The notes beneath the pieces are model-generated. The model was not told the origin of the DNA and made no database searches. It saw nothing but the letters and a program-made list of their open reading frames with translations. Both the position numbers and the translations under genes were made by a program. From assembly GCA_030447005.1 (NCBI GenBank), contig JAUJME010000035.1, forward strand, positions 1 to 11,173: 11,173 bases of DNA, in the 5' to 3' direction. The stretch's first letter is position 1. The number at the start of each line of letters is the position of its first letter. Origin of the DNA: Solirubrobacteraceae bacterium (GTDB lineage Bacteria > Actinomycetota > Thermoleophilia > Solirubrobacterales > Solirubrobacteraceae). Below, piece by piece: positions 1 to 6,876 of this stretch.

Positions 1-436
1 CGGAGCCGACGTTGACGATGCTCGAACCCGGCTCCATCACGCGGCCGCACGCCTGGGCCATCCAGTAGGAGCCGTTGAGGTTGACGTCGATCACGCTGCG
101 GAACTGCTCGGGCGTCTCGCGCGTGGCGGGCACCGCGGTGCCGACCCCGGCGTTGTTGACCAGGACGTCGACGTGGCCGAGCTCGGCGACCGCCTGCTCG
201 ATCACCCGCGTGCAGTCCTCGGGCTCGGCGACGTCGGCGCGCACGGCCAGGCAGCGGCGGCCGAGCCCCTCGACCTGCGCCTTGGTGTCCTCGAGGCGCT
301 CCACGCGGCGCGCGCAGACGACCACGTCGGCGCCCGCCTCCGCAAGCCCCTTGGCGAAGGCGACGCCGAGGCCGGACGATGCGCCGGTGACGACGGCGAC
401 CTTGCCGTCGAGGCGGAACGAGTCGAGCACGGTCAT
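1..436 (-). CDS. Short-chain dehydrogenase/reductase (SDR), C-terminus cut by window edge
   Basis: NAD(P)-dependent oxidoreductase of the classical SDR family; substrate unknown. The first 145 residues are visible. The Rossmann cofactor motif TGASSGLG is at residues 17-24, an acidic/structural segment (ADVAEPED) at 67-74, the NNAG motif at 94-97, and the strand leading to the catalytic serine (IVNVGS) at 140-145. The YxxxK catalytic pair would lie beyond the left edge. ARR follows the second beta strand (residues 42-44), which suggests NADPH preference (inference). The ATG at 436 overlaps the TGA of the upstream glycerophosphotransferase as ATGA, and a strong AAGGAG lies 8 bases upstream, so the start is secure. 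The overlap implies co-translation with the glycerol-phosphate genes. It may reduce or oxidise a sugar/polyol precursor of the same polymer, but SDRs are too diverse to name a substrate. Confidence 0.93.
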   Translation of the reverse strand, partial: MTVLDSFRLDGKVAVVTGASSGLGVAFAKGLAEAGADVVVCARRVERLEDTKAQVEGLGRRCLAVRADVAEPEDCTRVIEQAVAELGHVDVLVNNAGVGTAVPATRETPEQFRSVIDVNLNGSYWMAQACGRVMEPGSSIVNVGS

Positions 437-1536
437 GCGGTGGTCTCCTTCCGCTCGCGGCGGATCGTCGGGACGCGGGCCAGGATGGCGTCGACGACGC
501 GCGCCGAGGCGCACCCGTCCTCGAGGTGGCAGTAGCGCTCGCGGAAGGCGGCGAACGCCTCGGCGTGGCGCTCGACCACGGCGTCGAGGTCGCACAGCGC
601 GGCGATCACCTCTGCGTTGCTCGCCAGCAGCGGCCCGGGCGCCTCGGACTCGAAGTCGAAGTAGAAGCCGCGGATCTCGTCGCGGTACTCGACGAGGTCG
701 TAGACGAAGAACAGGACCGGCCTGCCGGTGATCGCGAAGTCGAACATCGCGGAGGAGTAGTCCGTCAGCAGGACGTCGGCGGCCAGGTAGAGCTGGTTGA
801 TGTCCTGGTGGCCGGAGACCTCGATCACGTTGGGCATCGCGTCGATCCTGGCGGTGGCGGCGACCTGCCAGTGGACCCGCAGCAGCACGACCCACTCCTC
901 GCCGAGCTCGCGGCGCAGCGCCTCGAGGTCGAGATGGAGGCTGAAGGGGTCGGCGTCGCGCCAGGTCGGCGCGTAGAGGACGGCCCGCACGCCCTCGCCG
1001 ATCCCCAGCTCGTCGCGGACGCGGGCGCGGATGGCGTCGCGAGCGGGCGAGGAGAGCACGTCGTTGCGCGGATAGCCCGTCTCGATCACCTCCCCCTCGA
1101 ACCGGAAGGCGCGGCGCAGGACGTCCGTGCTGAAGCGGTTCGGCGACAGCAGCGTGTCCCAGCGGGCGACGTCGCGCGGCAGCCACGTCTCGTAGTTGCG
1201 CGCCTCCTTGAAGCGGGGGCGCTCGACGTCATGGGCGATCCGCTTGAGCGGGGTCCCGTGCCATGTCTGGAGGTAGTGGGTCTCGGGGGACTTCGCGAAG
1301 GCGTGGGCGAGGACGTCGTTGGAGACGATGAGCTGGGCGGACTCGAGCAGCGCCTCGGTCGCGGGGCCCTCGGGCGCGGCGAGGTTGACGCCCCCGGGCA
1401 CCGGCCCGGCCACCTCGGACTCGATCAGCCAGTGCTGCTCGACGGGGATGCCGCGCCGCTGGAGCTCGTCGGCGATCGCCCGCGGGCTGTCGGAGTAGCG
1501 CCCGCTCCAGGACGCGAAGACGGCCGGCCCGCTCAA
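433..1536 (-). CDS. CDP-glycerol glycerophosphotransferase-family protein (TagB/TagF-like)
   Basis: Expected to transfer a polyol-phosphate (glycerol-phosphate or similar) from a CDP carrier to a glycan or growing polymer at the cytoplasmic membrane face. The 367-residue protein is a single family domain (Glyphos_transf type). Recognisable motifs are ASWSGRYSDSPRA at 8-20, the catalytic-type His in YLQTWHGTPLKRI (H93), GYPRNDVL at 154-161, YAPTWRD at 188-194, and the nucleotide-binding-side signature LLTDYSSAMFDF at 256-267 followed by RPVLFFVYD. No membrane helix or extra glycosyltransferase domain is visible, so it is a stand-alone domain rather than a long bifunctional TagF. The start is a TTG whose last two bases lie in the TGA stop of the upstream dehydrogenase (TTGA). 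No ATG or GTG lies nearer to the conserved SGRYSD segment, and the Shine-Dalgarno is weak, so coupling is likely. The acceptor and exact donor are not readable from sequence. Confidence 0.93.
   Translation of the reverse strand: MSGPAVFASWSGRYSDSPRAIADELQRRGIPVEQHWLIESEVAGPVPGGVNLAAPEGPATEALLESAQLIVSNDVLAHAFAKSPETHYLQTWHGTPLKRIAHDVERPRFKEARNYETWLPRDVARWDTLLSPNRFSTDVLRRAFRFEGEVIETGYPRNDVLSSPARDAIRARVRDELGIGEGVRAVLYAPTWRDADPFSLHLDLEALRRELGEEWVVLLRVHWQVAATARIDAMPNVIEVSGHQDINQLYLAADVLLTDYSSAMFDFAITGRPVLFFVYDLVEYRDEIRGFYFDFESEAPGPLLASNAEVIAALCDLDAVVERHAEAFAAFRERYCHLEDGCASARVVDAILARVPTIRRERKETTA
445..450 (-). promoter_or_regulatory. Shine-Dalgarno AAGGAG for the SDR gene
   Basis: On the minus strand AAGGAG sits 8 bases before the ATG at 436, inside the last codons of the upstream transferase gene (it encodes its Lys-Glu near the C-terminus). 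It is the best ribosome-binding site seen at any start in this block. The SDR may therefore be initiated independently as well as by coupling. Confidence 0.7.
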
Positions 1537-2612
1537 GCCGGCTGTTCCGCCGGCGTGAACGCACGGGCGAGGACCGGCTCGAGCTCCTCCGGCTCGAGGC
1601 CCATCTCGGACAGGATCGTGTGGCGGTCAGGCCGGATCGCCGGTGCCCCGGCGATCGCCTCGGCCAGCTGGCCGTCCGACAGCCCGAGGTCCGCCGGGTG
1701 GGTCGGGAGGCCGACCTCGGCGAACATCCGCTGGAGCGCCGGCAGGAGCGGCGCGGCGTGCGCCGCCGCCGAGATCAGGCAGCCGAGCGCCACCTGCTCG
1801 CCGTGCATCGCGGCGGCCTCCCCGAGCAGCGCGTCGAGGCTGTGGCTGATCAGGTGCTCGGCCCCCGAGCAGGGGCGGCTCGTCCCGGCCGCCGCCATGG
1901 CCAGGCCGCTCTGGAGCAGGCCCTTGGCCACCAGCTCGTGGGTCTCGGGGGAGCCGAGGTCGGTGACGTCGAGCACCGGCCGCGCCGCGCTCTCGGAGAT
2001 CATCGCGGAGAACGCGTCGAAGGACTCGTGCCCGAGGCGGTCGGCCAGCTGCCAGTCGAGCACGGCGGTGAGGTTGCTCACGAGGTCGCCGATCCCGGCC
2101 CGGAGGGTCCGGACCGGCGCGCCGCCGACCACCGCGACGTCGACGATGATCCCCGCCGGCATGGCGGCGGGGTAGCTGCGCCGCCGGCCGTCCTTGCAGG
2201 TCATGGAGGCGACGGGCGAGCTGATCCCGTCGTTGGACATCGTCGTGGGGACGCTGAGGAAGTCGGTCCGGGTGCGGGCGGCGGCGAGCTTGACCGTGTC
2301 GATGACCCGCCCGCCCCCGACCGCGACGGCGAGCGTGAGGTCCTCCTCGATGATCAGCGCCGCCGTGGCCGCCGCCTGCTCGAGGCGCCCGCTCAGCCAC
2401 GAGGCATGCAGCACGTGGACGCCGCTGGCCCGCAGGCCGTCGACGACCTCCTGGGCGAGCGCCAGCGACGGACCGGCGCCGCTGCCGACCAGGACCCGGG
2501 TCGCGTCGAAGCCGTGGCCGTCGAGCAGCTCGGCGACGTCGGGGAGGCAGTCCGTGGCGACGTGGAGGAGGCGCGGGATCGCGATCTTGCGGCTGGGCGT
2601 GGCCGGGGTCAC
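1533..2612 (-). CDS. egsA: sn-glycerol-1-phosphate dehydrogenase, EgsA/AraM type
   Basis: Family members reduce dihydroxyacetone phosphate with NAD(P)H to sn-glycerol-1-phosphate in the cytoplasm. The 359-residue protein shows the family signatures in order: nucleotide-binding AVGGGRVIDTVK at 97-108, PTTMSNDGISSPVAS at 122-136, metal-ligand motif GIGDLVSNLTAVLDW (D176), SRPCSGAEHLISHSLD at 245-260 (H253 the likely ligand by comparison with GldA) and MHGEQVALG (H270). The SRPxSGxEHLxSH block is typical of glycerol-1-phosphate dehydrogenases rather than general iron alcohol dehydrogenases. The reading frame stays open upstream, but GTG at 2612 is chosen because it overlaps the preceding gene's TGA as GTGA and the family homology begins just after it. 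It lies between a nucleotidyltransferase and a CDP-glycerol transferase, suggesting it supplies glycerol-1-phosphate for CDP activation (inference). Another phosphorylated ketose substrate remains possible. Confidence 0.88.
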   Translation of the reverse strand: MTPATPSRKIAIPRLLHVATDCLPDVAELLDGHGFDATRVLVGSGAGPSLALAQEVVDGLRASGVHVLHASWLSGRLEQAAATAALIIEEDLTLAVAVGGGRVIDTVKLAAARTRTDFLSVPTTMSNDGISSPVASMTCKDGRRRSYPAAMPAGIIVDVAVVGGAPVRTLRAGIGDLVSNLTAVLDWQLADRLGHESFDAFSAMISESAARPVLDVTDLGSPETHELVAKGLLQSGLAMAAAGTSRPCSGAEHLISHSLDALLGEAAAMHGEQVALGCLISAAAHAAPLLPALQRMFAEVGLPTHPADLGLSDGQLAEAIAGAPAIRPDRHTILSEMGLEPEELEPVLARAFTPAEQPA

Positions 2613-3361
2613 GACGGCACGAGCCCCACGGCGGCTGCCAGGTCGTCGTCGTCGTCGATCTCGACCCAGCGCCCGCTCGGCATCGGCCACACCACCCAGG
2701 CGACGCCGGCGGCGGCCGTCCGGCCGACCGCGCCCTCGTACCACTCGTCGACGGCCTCCGGCCGCCCCACGAACGCCTCGAGCACCTCGCGCATCCGGGC
2801 CAGCGCGGCGCCCCGCGCCATCAGCATCCCGACGTACTCGCCCGCCGGGTCGTCGAGGCCGACCTTGCCGATCCGGTCGAGGGTCCCGTCGTGGCGGACC
2901 TCGACCTTCATCGACTCGTCCGTCAGCGGGCGCTCGAGGTCGACGGCGATGAGGGCATCGGCGTCCGTGGAGGCGCAGGCGTCGAGGAAGTCGGCGAACG
3001 CGGAGGTCTCGGCGAACAGGTCGCCGTTGACGATCACCACCCGCGCGTCGGGATCCTCCACGTCGCGGAGGGGGAGCAGGACGGAGTACCAGTTGTTGAG
3101 CCGGGCGTACTCCGGGTTGTGCAGCGTCGCCGTGCCGTCCCCGCGCTCGGACAGGAAGGCCTCGATCGCCTCCGCGGCGTGGCCGGTCACCACCCGCACG
3201 GACGTCACGCCGTCACCGGCGCGCGCGACCGCGTCGAGCTGGCGCTCGGCGAGCACCTCCCCGCCCACGTCGAGCAGCCACTTGGGCGTCTCGGAGCCGA
3301 GCGCGCCGAGGCGGCTGCCGCGACCGGCGGCGAGGATGACGACATGTGTGCTGGAGGCGAT
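2609..3361 (-). CDS. LicC-like nucleotidyltransferase (probable polyol/choline-phosphate cytidylyltransferase); start codon problematic
   Basis: Expected to activate a phosphorylated alcohol with CTP or another NTP. The frame reads a textbook N-terminus: VVILAAGRGSRLG (residues 7-19) and TPKWLL (25-30), the NTP/metal-binding signature of the NTP_transferase superfamily. NNWYSVLLPL, VNGDLF (metal-binding Asp) and near the C-terminus WVEIDDDDDL follow, a combination typical of LicC/phosphocholine cytidylyltransferase-like enzymes. The frame is closed by TAG at 3371-3373, and between that stop and the signature there is no ATG, GTG or TTG. The first canonical start is GTG at 3268, which would delete the signature. 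I place the start provisionally at ATC 3361, which has AGGT 7 bases upstream. An alternative is a one-base error near ATG 3345, which is out of frame. Specificity for glycerol-1-phosphate is inferred only from the next gene, to which it is coupled by GTGA. Confidence 0.85.
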   Translation of the reverse strand: MASSTHVVILAAGRGSRLGALGSETPKWLLDVGGEVLAERQLDAVARAGDGVTSVRVVTGHAAEAIEAFLSERGDGTATLHNPEYARLNNWYSVLLPLRDVEDPDARVVIVNGDLFAETSAFADFLDACASTDADALIAVDLERPLTDESMKVEVRHDGTLDRIGKVGLDDPAGEYVGMLMARGAALARMREVLEAFVGRPEAVDEWYEGAVGRTAAAGVAWVVWPMPSGRWVEIDDDDDLAAAVGLVPS

Positions 3362-3401
3362 TGCTGAGACCTACCCGGGATTCGCGGGTTCAACGGGGAG
3401 C

Positions 3402-3421
3402 GGCGCATCTTACGATGCGCC
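3402..3421. repeat. Perfect 8-bp inverted repeat with 4-base loop
   Basis: GGCGCATC, loop TTAC, GATGCGCC: a perfect hairpin in the 91-base gap between the GH2 gene and the nucleotidyltransferase. On the minus strand it lies 31 bases after the GH2 stop and about 40 bases before the ATC at 3361. No T-run follows it on either strand, so a classical intrinsic terminator is unlikely. Possible roles are an operator for a dimeric regulator, an mRNA processing/stability hairpin, or partial attenuation between the two blocks. Confidence 0.7.
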
Positions 3422-3435
3422 CGTCCGAGCGTCCC
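3407..3435 (-). promoter_or_regulatory. Candidate promoter for the glycerol-phosphate block
   Basis: On the minus strand TAAGAT (3412-3407) is a good -10 hexamer in an otherwise GC-rich stretch. GGGACG lies 17 bases upstream (3435-3430) and matches only the GAC core of a -35. Transcription would start near 3400, giving a leader of about 40 bases. The -10 box sits inside the inverted repeat at 3402-3421, so a protein bound there would block it. Weak -35; purely sequence-based. Confidence 0.3.
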
Positions 3436-3452
3436 GGCGAGTCCCGGCTGCC

Positions 3453-5294
3453 CTACGGCGCGGGGGTCCGGCGGCGGGGCTGGTAGGCCCGCTGCACGAC
3501 GAGATAGGCGGGCTTGGGCCGCCCCTCGAAGGAGATGAGCCCCTTGCGGTGCATCGGCGGGTCGGGGAGCGGGTTGCCGCCCGCCCAGCCCGGCCGCACC
3601 TTGAACTCGTTGAGCGCCCAGTAGCTCACGCCGCTGAGCCACGGCTTGCTCGCGAAGATCCCGAGGTGGGCCCCTGTCCAGGCGCTCTGGAACTCATAGG
3701 TCCCCTTCTCCTCGACGGGTCCGGACCGGTTCGCCTCCGCCCCGAATTCCGTGATCATGATCGCCTGGCCGGGGTGGCAGGCGCGCATGGCGTCCAGGTA
3801 GCCCGGCAGCTCCTCGTTGGTCCCGGAGTACCAGCCGAAGTACTCGTTGATCCCGAGCAGCTCGATCGGCGCGTACGTGGCCGCGTGGCAGATGAACGGC
3901 TGATCGGCCTGGAGGGCGAGGGAGACGGGCCGCGTCGGGTCGATCGCCTTGACCGCCGCCGCCCCGCGGGCGAAGAGGTCCGCCTCCACGGGCCCCGGCA
4001 CCGGGGCCAGCTCGTTGCCCAGGGACCAGGTGATGATCGACGGGTGCGAGGCGTTCGCCTCGACGTTGGCCACCGAGAGCTCGATGGCGCGGTCGACGAC
4101 CCCGGGCCGCGCGAGCGGGCGCCGGATCCGGTAGACGGGCACCTCCGACCAGACCATGACCCCGAGCCGGTCCGCGCGCTCGAGGATGTCGGGGTGCAGC
4201 GGGTAGTGGGCGCGGATCATCGTGGCGCCGAGCCGGCGGGTGCGGGTGATGAGGCGCTCGCGGCCGGCCGGCAGCAGCGCGTGGCCGCGGCCCGGCTCGT
4301 CCTCGTGGACCCCGACGCCGCGGGGCCGCAGGCGGCGGCCGTTGAGCTGGAGCACGCCGTCGACGACCTCGACGCTGCGGATGCCGATCCTCTGCTGCTG
4401 GCGGGTGACCCCGCGCTCGGACACCGCCGCCACGCCGAGGATGTAGAGGTTGGGATCGCGCGGCGACCACAGCCGCGGCTTCGGGACCTTGACCGTCGCG
4501 CCGACCACGGCGCTCTCCCCCGGCCCGAGCTTCTTGCCGCCCAGACCGAACGACTGGCCGGCCAGCCGCCCGACGACGTTGACGCGCTGCGTGCGGTCCT
4601 CGTGGTTGCGCAGGACGGCGCGGACGCGCACCCGCGCCGCGCACTTCGGGCACTTCAGGGACGGCAGCGCCCGCACGTCCTCGACGTCGACGCCCTGGAC
4701 CGGCCGGATCTCGACCTCCCGCAGGATCCCCCCGTAGTTCCACCAGCCGCCGTTGAGGCCGCTGCCCCCGGGGAAGTCGATCGGCGACCGGCGGTTGCCG
4801 ACGCGGATGACCAGGCGGTTGACCCGCTTCTTGCGGACGCCCTCCAGGGGCAGCTCGAAGGGCAGGTAGGGTCCGGTGTGGCCGCCGATCTCGCGCCCGT
4901 TGAGCCAGACCTGCGCCCGGTGGTTGACCGACAGGAAGCGGATCAGCCACTTCGGCTTGCCGGCGGTGCGCGGAAGCCGGAAGTCGCGGCGGTACCAGCC
5001 GACCGTGCCCACCATGCTGGCGTCGCTGCTGTCGTTGGCGTTCCAGGAGTGGGGCACGGTGACCGGCAGCCAGTCGCGCGTGGACCCCTGGTCGAAGAAC
5101 CGCTCGCCGATGCCGACGTCGGCGGGATCGAGCCGGAACAGCCACTGCCCGTTGAGCCCGATCCGGTCGGCCGGGCCGTTGAGCGTCGCCGGCGGCCCGG
5201 TCGGGCGCGAGGCGACCGACGCGGCGGACGCCGTGGCCGGCGCGACCGCGCAGGAGACGAGAAGGCAGAGCGTGACGGCGAGATTGCGGGGCAT
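3453..5294 (-). CDS. Exported glycoside hydrolase family 2 (beta-glucuronidase/galactosidase-like)
   Basis: A retaining beta-glycosidase, predicted outside the membrane. The 613 residues comprise an N-terminal signal, a sugar-binding jelly-roll (about 45-200, with VPHSWN at 80-85 and VWLNGREIGGHTGPY at 129-143), an Ig-like sandwich (about 200-310, with an unusual CPKC at 215-218) and a TIM barrel (about 310-605). In the barrel GVGVHEDEPGRG resembles the family GxNxHED segment, IRAHYPLHP at 360-368 is conserved, E428 in WSLGNE is the acid/base and E516 in ITEFG the nucleophile, so it looks active. ATG 5294 is chosen: a GAGG lies upstream and it follows the ligase stop by 7 bases. The signal is ambiguous: LVSC at 12-15 resembles a lipobox, while ASA at 22-24 suits signal peptidase I. 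Gene order suggests trimming or turnover of the polymer made by the neighbours; the substrate is unknown. Confidence 0.93.
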   Translation of the reverse strand: MPRNLAVTLCLLVSCAVAPATASAASVASRPTGPPATLNGPADRIGLNGQWLFRLDPADVGIGERFFDQGSTRDWLPVTVPHSWNANDSSDASMVGTVGWYRRDFRLPRTAGKPKWLIRFLSVNHRAQVWLNGREIGGHTGPYLPFELPLEGVRKKRVNRLVIRVGNRRSPIDFPGGSGLNGGWWNYGGILREVEIRPVQGVDVEDVRALPSLKCPKCAARVRVRAVLRNHEDRTQRVNVVGRLAGQSFGLGGKKLGPGESAVVGATVKVPKPRLWSPRDPNLYILGVAAVSERGVTRQQQRIGIRSVEVVDGVLQLNGRRLRPRGVGVHEDEPGRGHALLPAGRERLITRTRRLGATMIRAHYPLHPDILERADRLGVMVWSEVPVYRIRRPLARPGVVDRAIELSVANVEANASHPSIITWSLGNELAPVPGPVEADLFARGAAAVKAIDPTRPVSLALQADQPFICHAATYAPIELLGINEYFGWYSGTNEELPGYLDAMRACHPGQAIMITEFGAEANRSGPVEEKGTYEFQSAWTGAHLGIFASKPWLSGVSYWALNEFKVRPGWAGGNPLPDPPMHRKGLISFEGRPKPAYLVVQRAYQPRRRTPAP

Positions 5295-5301
5295 CGGGGC
5301 C

Positions 5302-6876
5302 TCAGGACACATCCGGGACGGGAGTGATGCGGTGCGAGCGGGCGAGTGTAGGGAGCCCGCCGGACTCGTGATCCGGTGCCTGCCCCGCCGGGGGCGGTCC
5401 GCCGAGCGTTTCCGCGCCACGTCCGGCGCCCCACGCCACCCCGGCCGCCAGCAGCGCCCAGCTCAGCGGATCCTCGAGGAACGCGGCGTAGAGCAGCGTG
5501 TGGACGAGGACCGCGGTGAACGCGGCCGCGGCGGCCGCCCGCGGCACCGCCCGGCGCGCCCCGCGCAGCAGCAGCCGGAAGGCGGCGGCCAGCAGCGCGA
5601 GGTAGGCCGCCAGCCCGACGAGCCCCTGCTCGACGGCGACGGTCAGCGGGATGGTGTGCGAGGCCGCGACCCCGCGCGAGCCCCGCTCGTAGCCCGCCCG
5701 CCGGTACTCGAGCGCGAACGACCCGGAGCCCGCCCCGAGCACGGGCCGCCGCGCGAAGAGCTCGGCGCCGCCCGTGATCAGCTTGTTGCGGCCGCTCGTC
5801 GCCTTGCGCACCGAGCCCGCGCTGTCGGGCTTGAGCCCGACGCCGGCCGGGAGGATCAGCACGAGGATCGCCGCCACGGCCAGCAGGCCGACCGCGCCGG
5901 CGGCGACCCGCCGGTGGCCCAGCAGCGCCACGAGCATCGCCAGCCCGGCCAGCAGCGCGATGAAGCTCGACGACGACAGGGCGGTCAGCAGGCCCAGCCA
6001 CAGGACCGCGAGGACCGCGCCGCCCGCCACCATGGCGCGCCCGCGGGCCGCCGCGAGCGCCGCGGCCAGGAACAGGATCACCACCACGAGGTAGCGGCCG
6101 TAGACGTTGGGATCGAAGAAGAGCGAGTTGGCGCGGAAGTACGGGTTGTAGGCGTTGGACTCCTCGAGCTTCGCGTTGACGAAGACGTCGCCGGCGGCGT
6201 ACTGCGCGAAGCCGACCGCGCAGAACACGAGCCCGAGGGCGACCAGCACCCGCAGGCACGCCCGGCGCAGCGCGGGCGTCCACTCGAGGCCGGCGAGCAG
6301 CGCGAACAGCAGCGCGAACGGCACGTAGAAGAACACGACGTTGCGCAGCGCCTGGTCGGCGTCGCCCGAGTACGCCGCCTGCACGGCGTAGAGCACCATG
6401 AAGCCGGCGAGGGCCCACTCGAGCGCGCCGGGCCGCGCCGCCGCGGCCGGCGAGCGCCCGCGCAGGTGGGCCGCGAGGTGGGCGACGACGCCGGCGCCGA
6501 TGACGGCGTAGAGCGGCACGAGGAGGTTGGCCGTGGTGCCGCCGATCGCCAGCGGGACCCGGAACGGCAGCGCGGCGACGGCCGCCACCGCCAGCAACCC
6601 GGGGCGGCGCAGGACGAGGGCTCCGCCGGCCGCGAGCGCGCCGAGCGCCAGCACCCCGGCGGCGAGGGCGACGGCGGGCCGCTCGCGCAGCGCCTCGGCC
6701 TGCGGGCCCGTCCACACCTCGCCGGCGAGCAGCGCCACGGCCAGCGCGGCGGCGCCGGCCATCGCCCAGGCGCCGACGGCGCCCGAGCGGCGGAGCACCG
6801 CGACCCCCGCCAGCGCGGTGGCGAGCACGAGGCCGCCCTCCTGGAGCACGCCGGCCAGGCCGGCCCCGGCCGTCAC
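5302..6876 (-). CDS. O-antigen ligase/polymerase-family membrane protein (Wzy_C-like)
   Basis: Polytopic protein of 524 residues with about ten or more hydrophobic segments, expected to polymerise or ligate lipid-linked glycans on the outer face of the membrane. Family marks are the extracytoplasmic-loop segment RANSLFFDPNVYGRYL at 248-263, the serine-rich LTALSSSSFIALL at 298-309, GAGSGSFALEY at 381-391 and the His-containing ASHTIPLTVAVEQGLVGL at 405-422. The last matches the HxxxLxxxxExG arrangement around the functional His of WaaL-type enzymes (H407 here). The C-terminal 40 residues are hydrophilic. Start GTG 6876 overlaps the preceding gene's TGA as GTGA. Ligase, polymerase and protein O-oligosaccharyltransferase functions cannot be separated from sequence; gram-positive relatives usually act in exopolysaccharide or capsule assembly. 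Confidence 0.88.
   Translation of the reverse strand: MTAGAGLAGVLQEGGLVLATALAGVAVLRRSGAVGAWAMAGAAALAVALLAGEVWTGPQAEALRERPAVALAAGVLALGALAAGGALVLRRPGLLAVAAVAALPFRVPLAIGGTTANLLVPLYAVIGAGVVAHLAAHLRGRSPAAAARPGALEWALAGFMVLYAVQAAYSGDADQALRNVVFFYVPFALLFALLAGLEWTPALRRACLRVLVALGLVFCAVGFAQYAAGDVFVNAKLEESNAYNPYFRANSLFFDPNVYGRYLVVVILFLAAALAAARGRAMVAGGAVLAVLWLGLLTALSSSSFIALLAGLAMLVALLGHRRVAAGAVGLLAVAAILVLILPAGVGLKPDSAGSVRKATSGRNKLITGGAELFARRPVLGAGSGSFALEYRRAGYERGSRGVAASHTIPLTVAVEQGLVGLAAYLALLAAAFRLLLRGARRAVPRAAAAAAFTAVLVHTLLYAAFLEDPLSWALLAAGVAWGAGRGAETLGGPPPAGQAPDHESGGLPTLARSHRITPVPDVS

Noticed and set aside
2613..2744. N-terminal extension of the glycerol-1-phosphate dehydrogenase frame
   Set aside because: It would be a 44-residue Arg/Gly-rich leader lying inside the preceding nucleotidyltransferase gene. 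The GTGA overlap at 2609-2612 gives a better start and a family-like length.
3402..3421. Hairpin as a rho-independent terminator for the GH2 gene
   Set aside because: The stem is only 8 bp and no T-run follows it on the minus strand, or on the plus strand.
1620..5327. Very long open frame of over 1200 codons on the plus strand
   Set aside because: It runs antisense across four well-supported minus-strand genes, has no family-like motifs and is Arg/Asp/Gly/Val/Pro-rich. It is the expected stop-free shadow of GC3-rich coding sequence.
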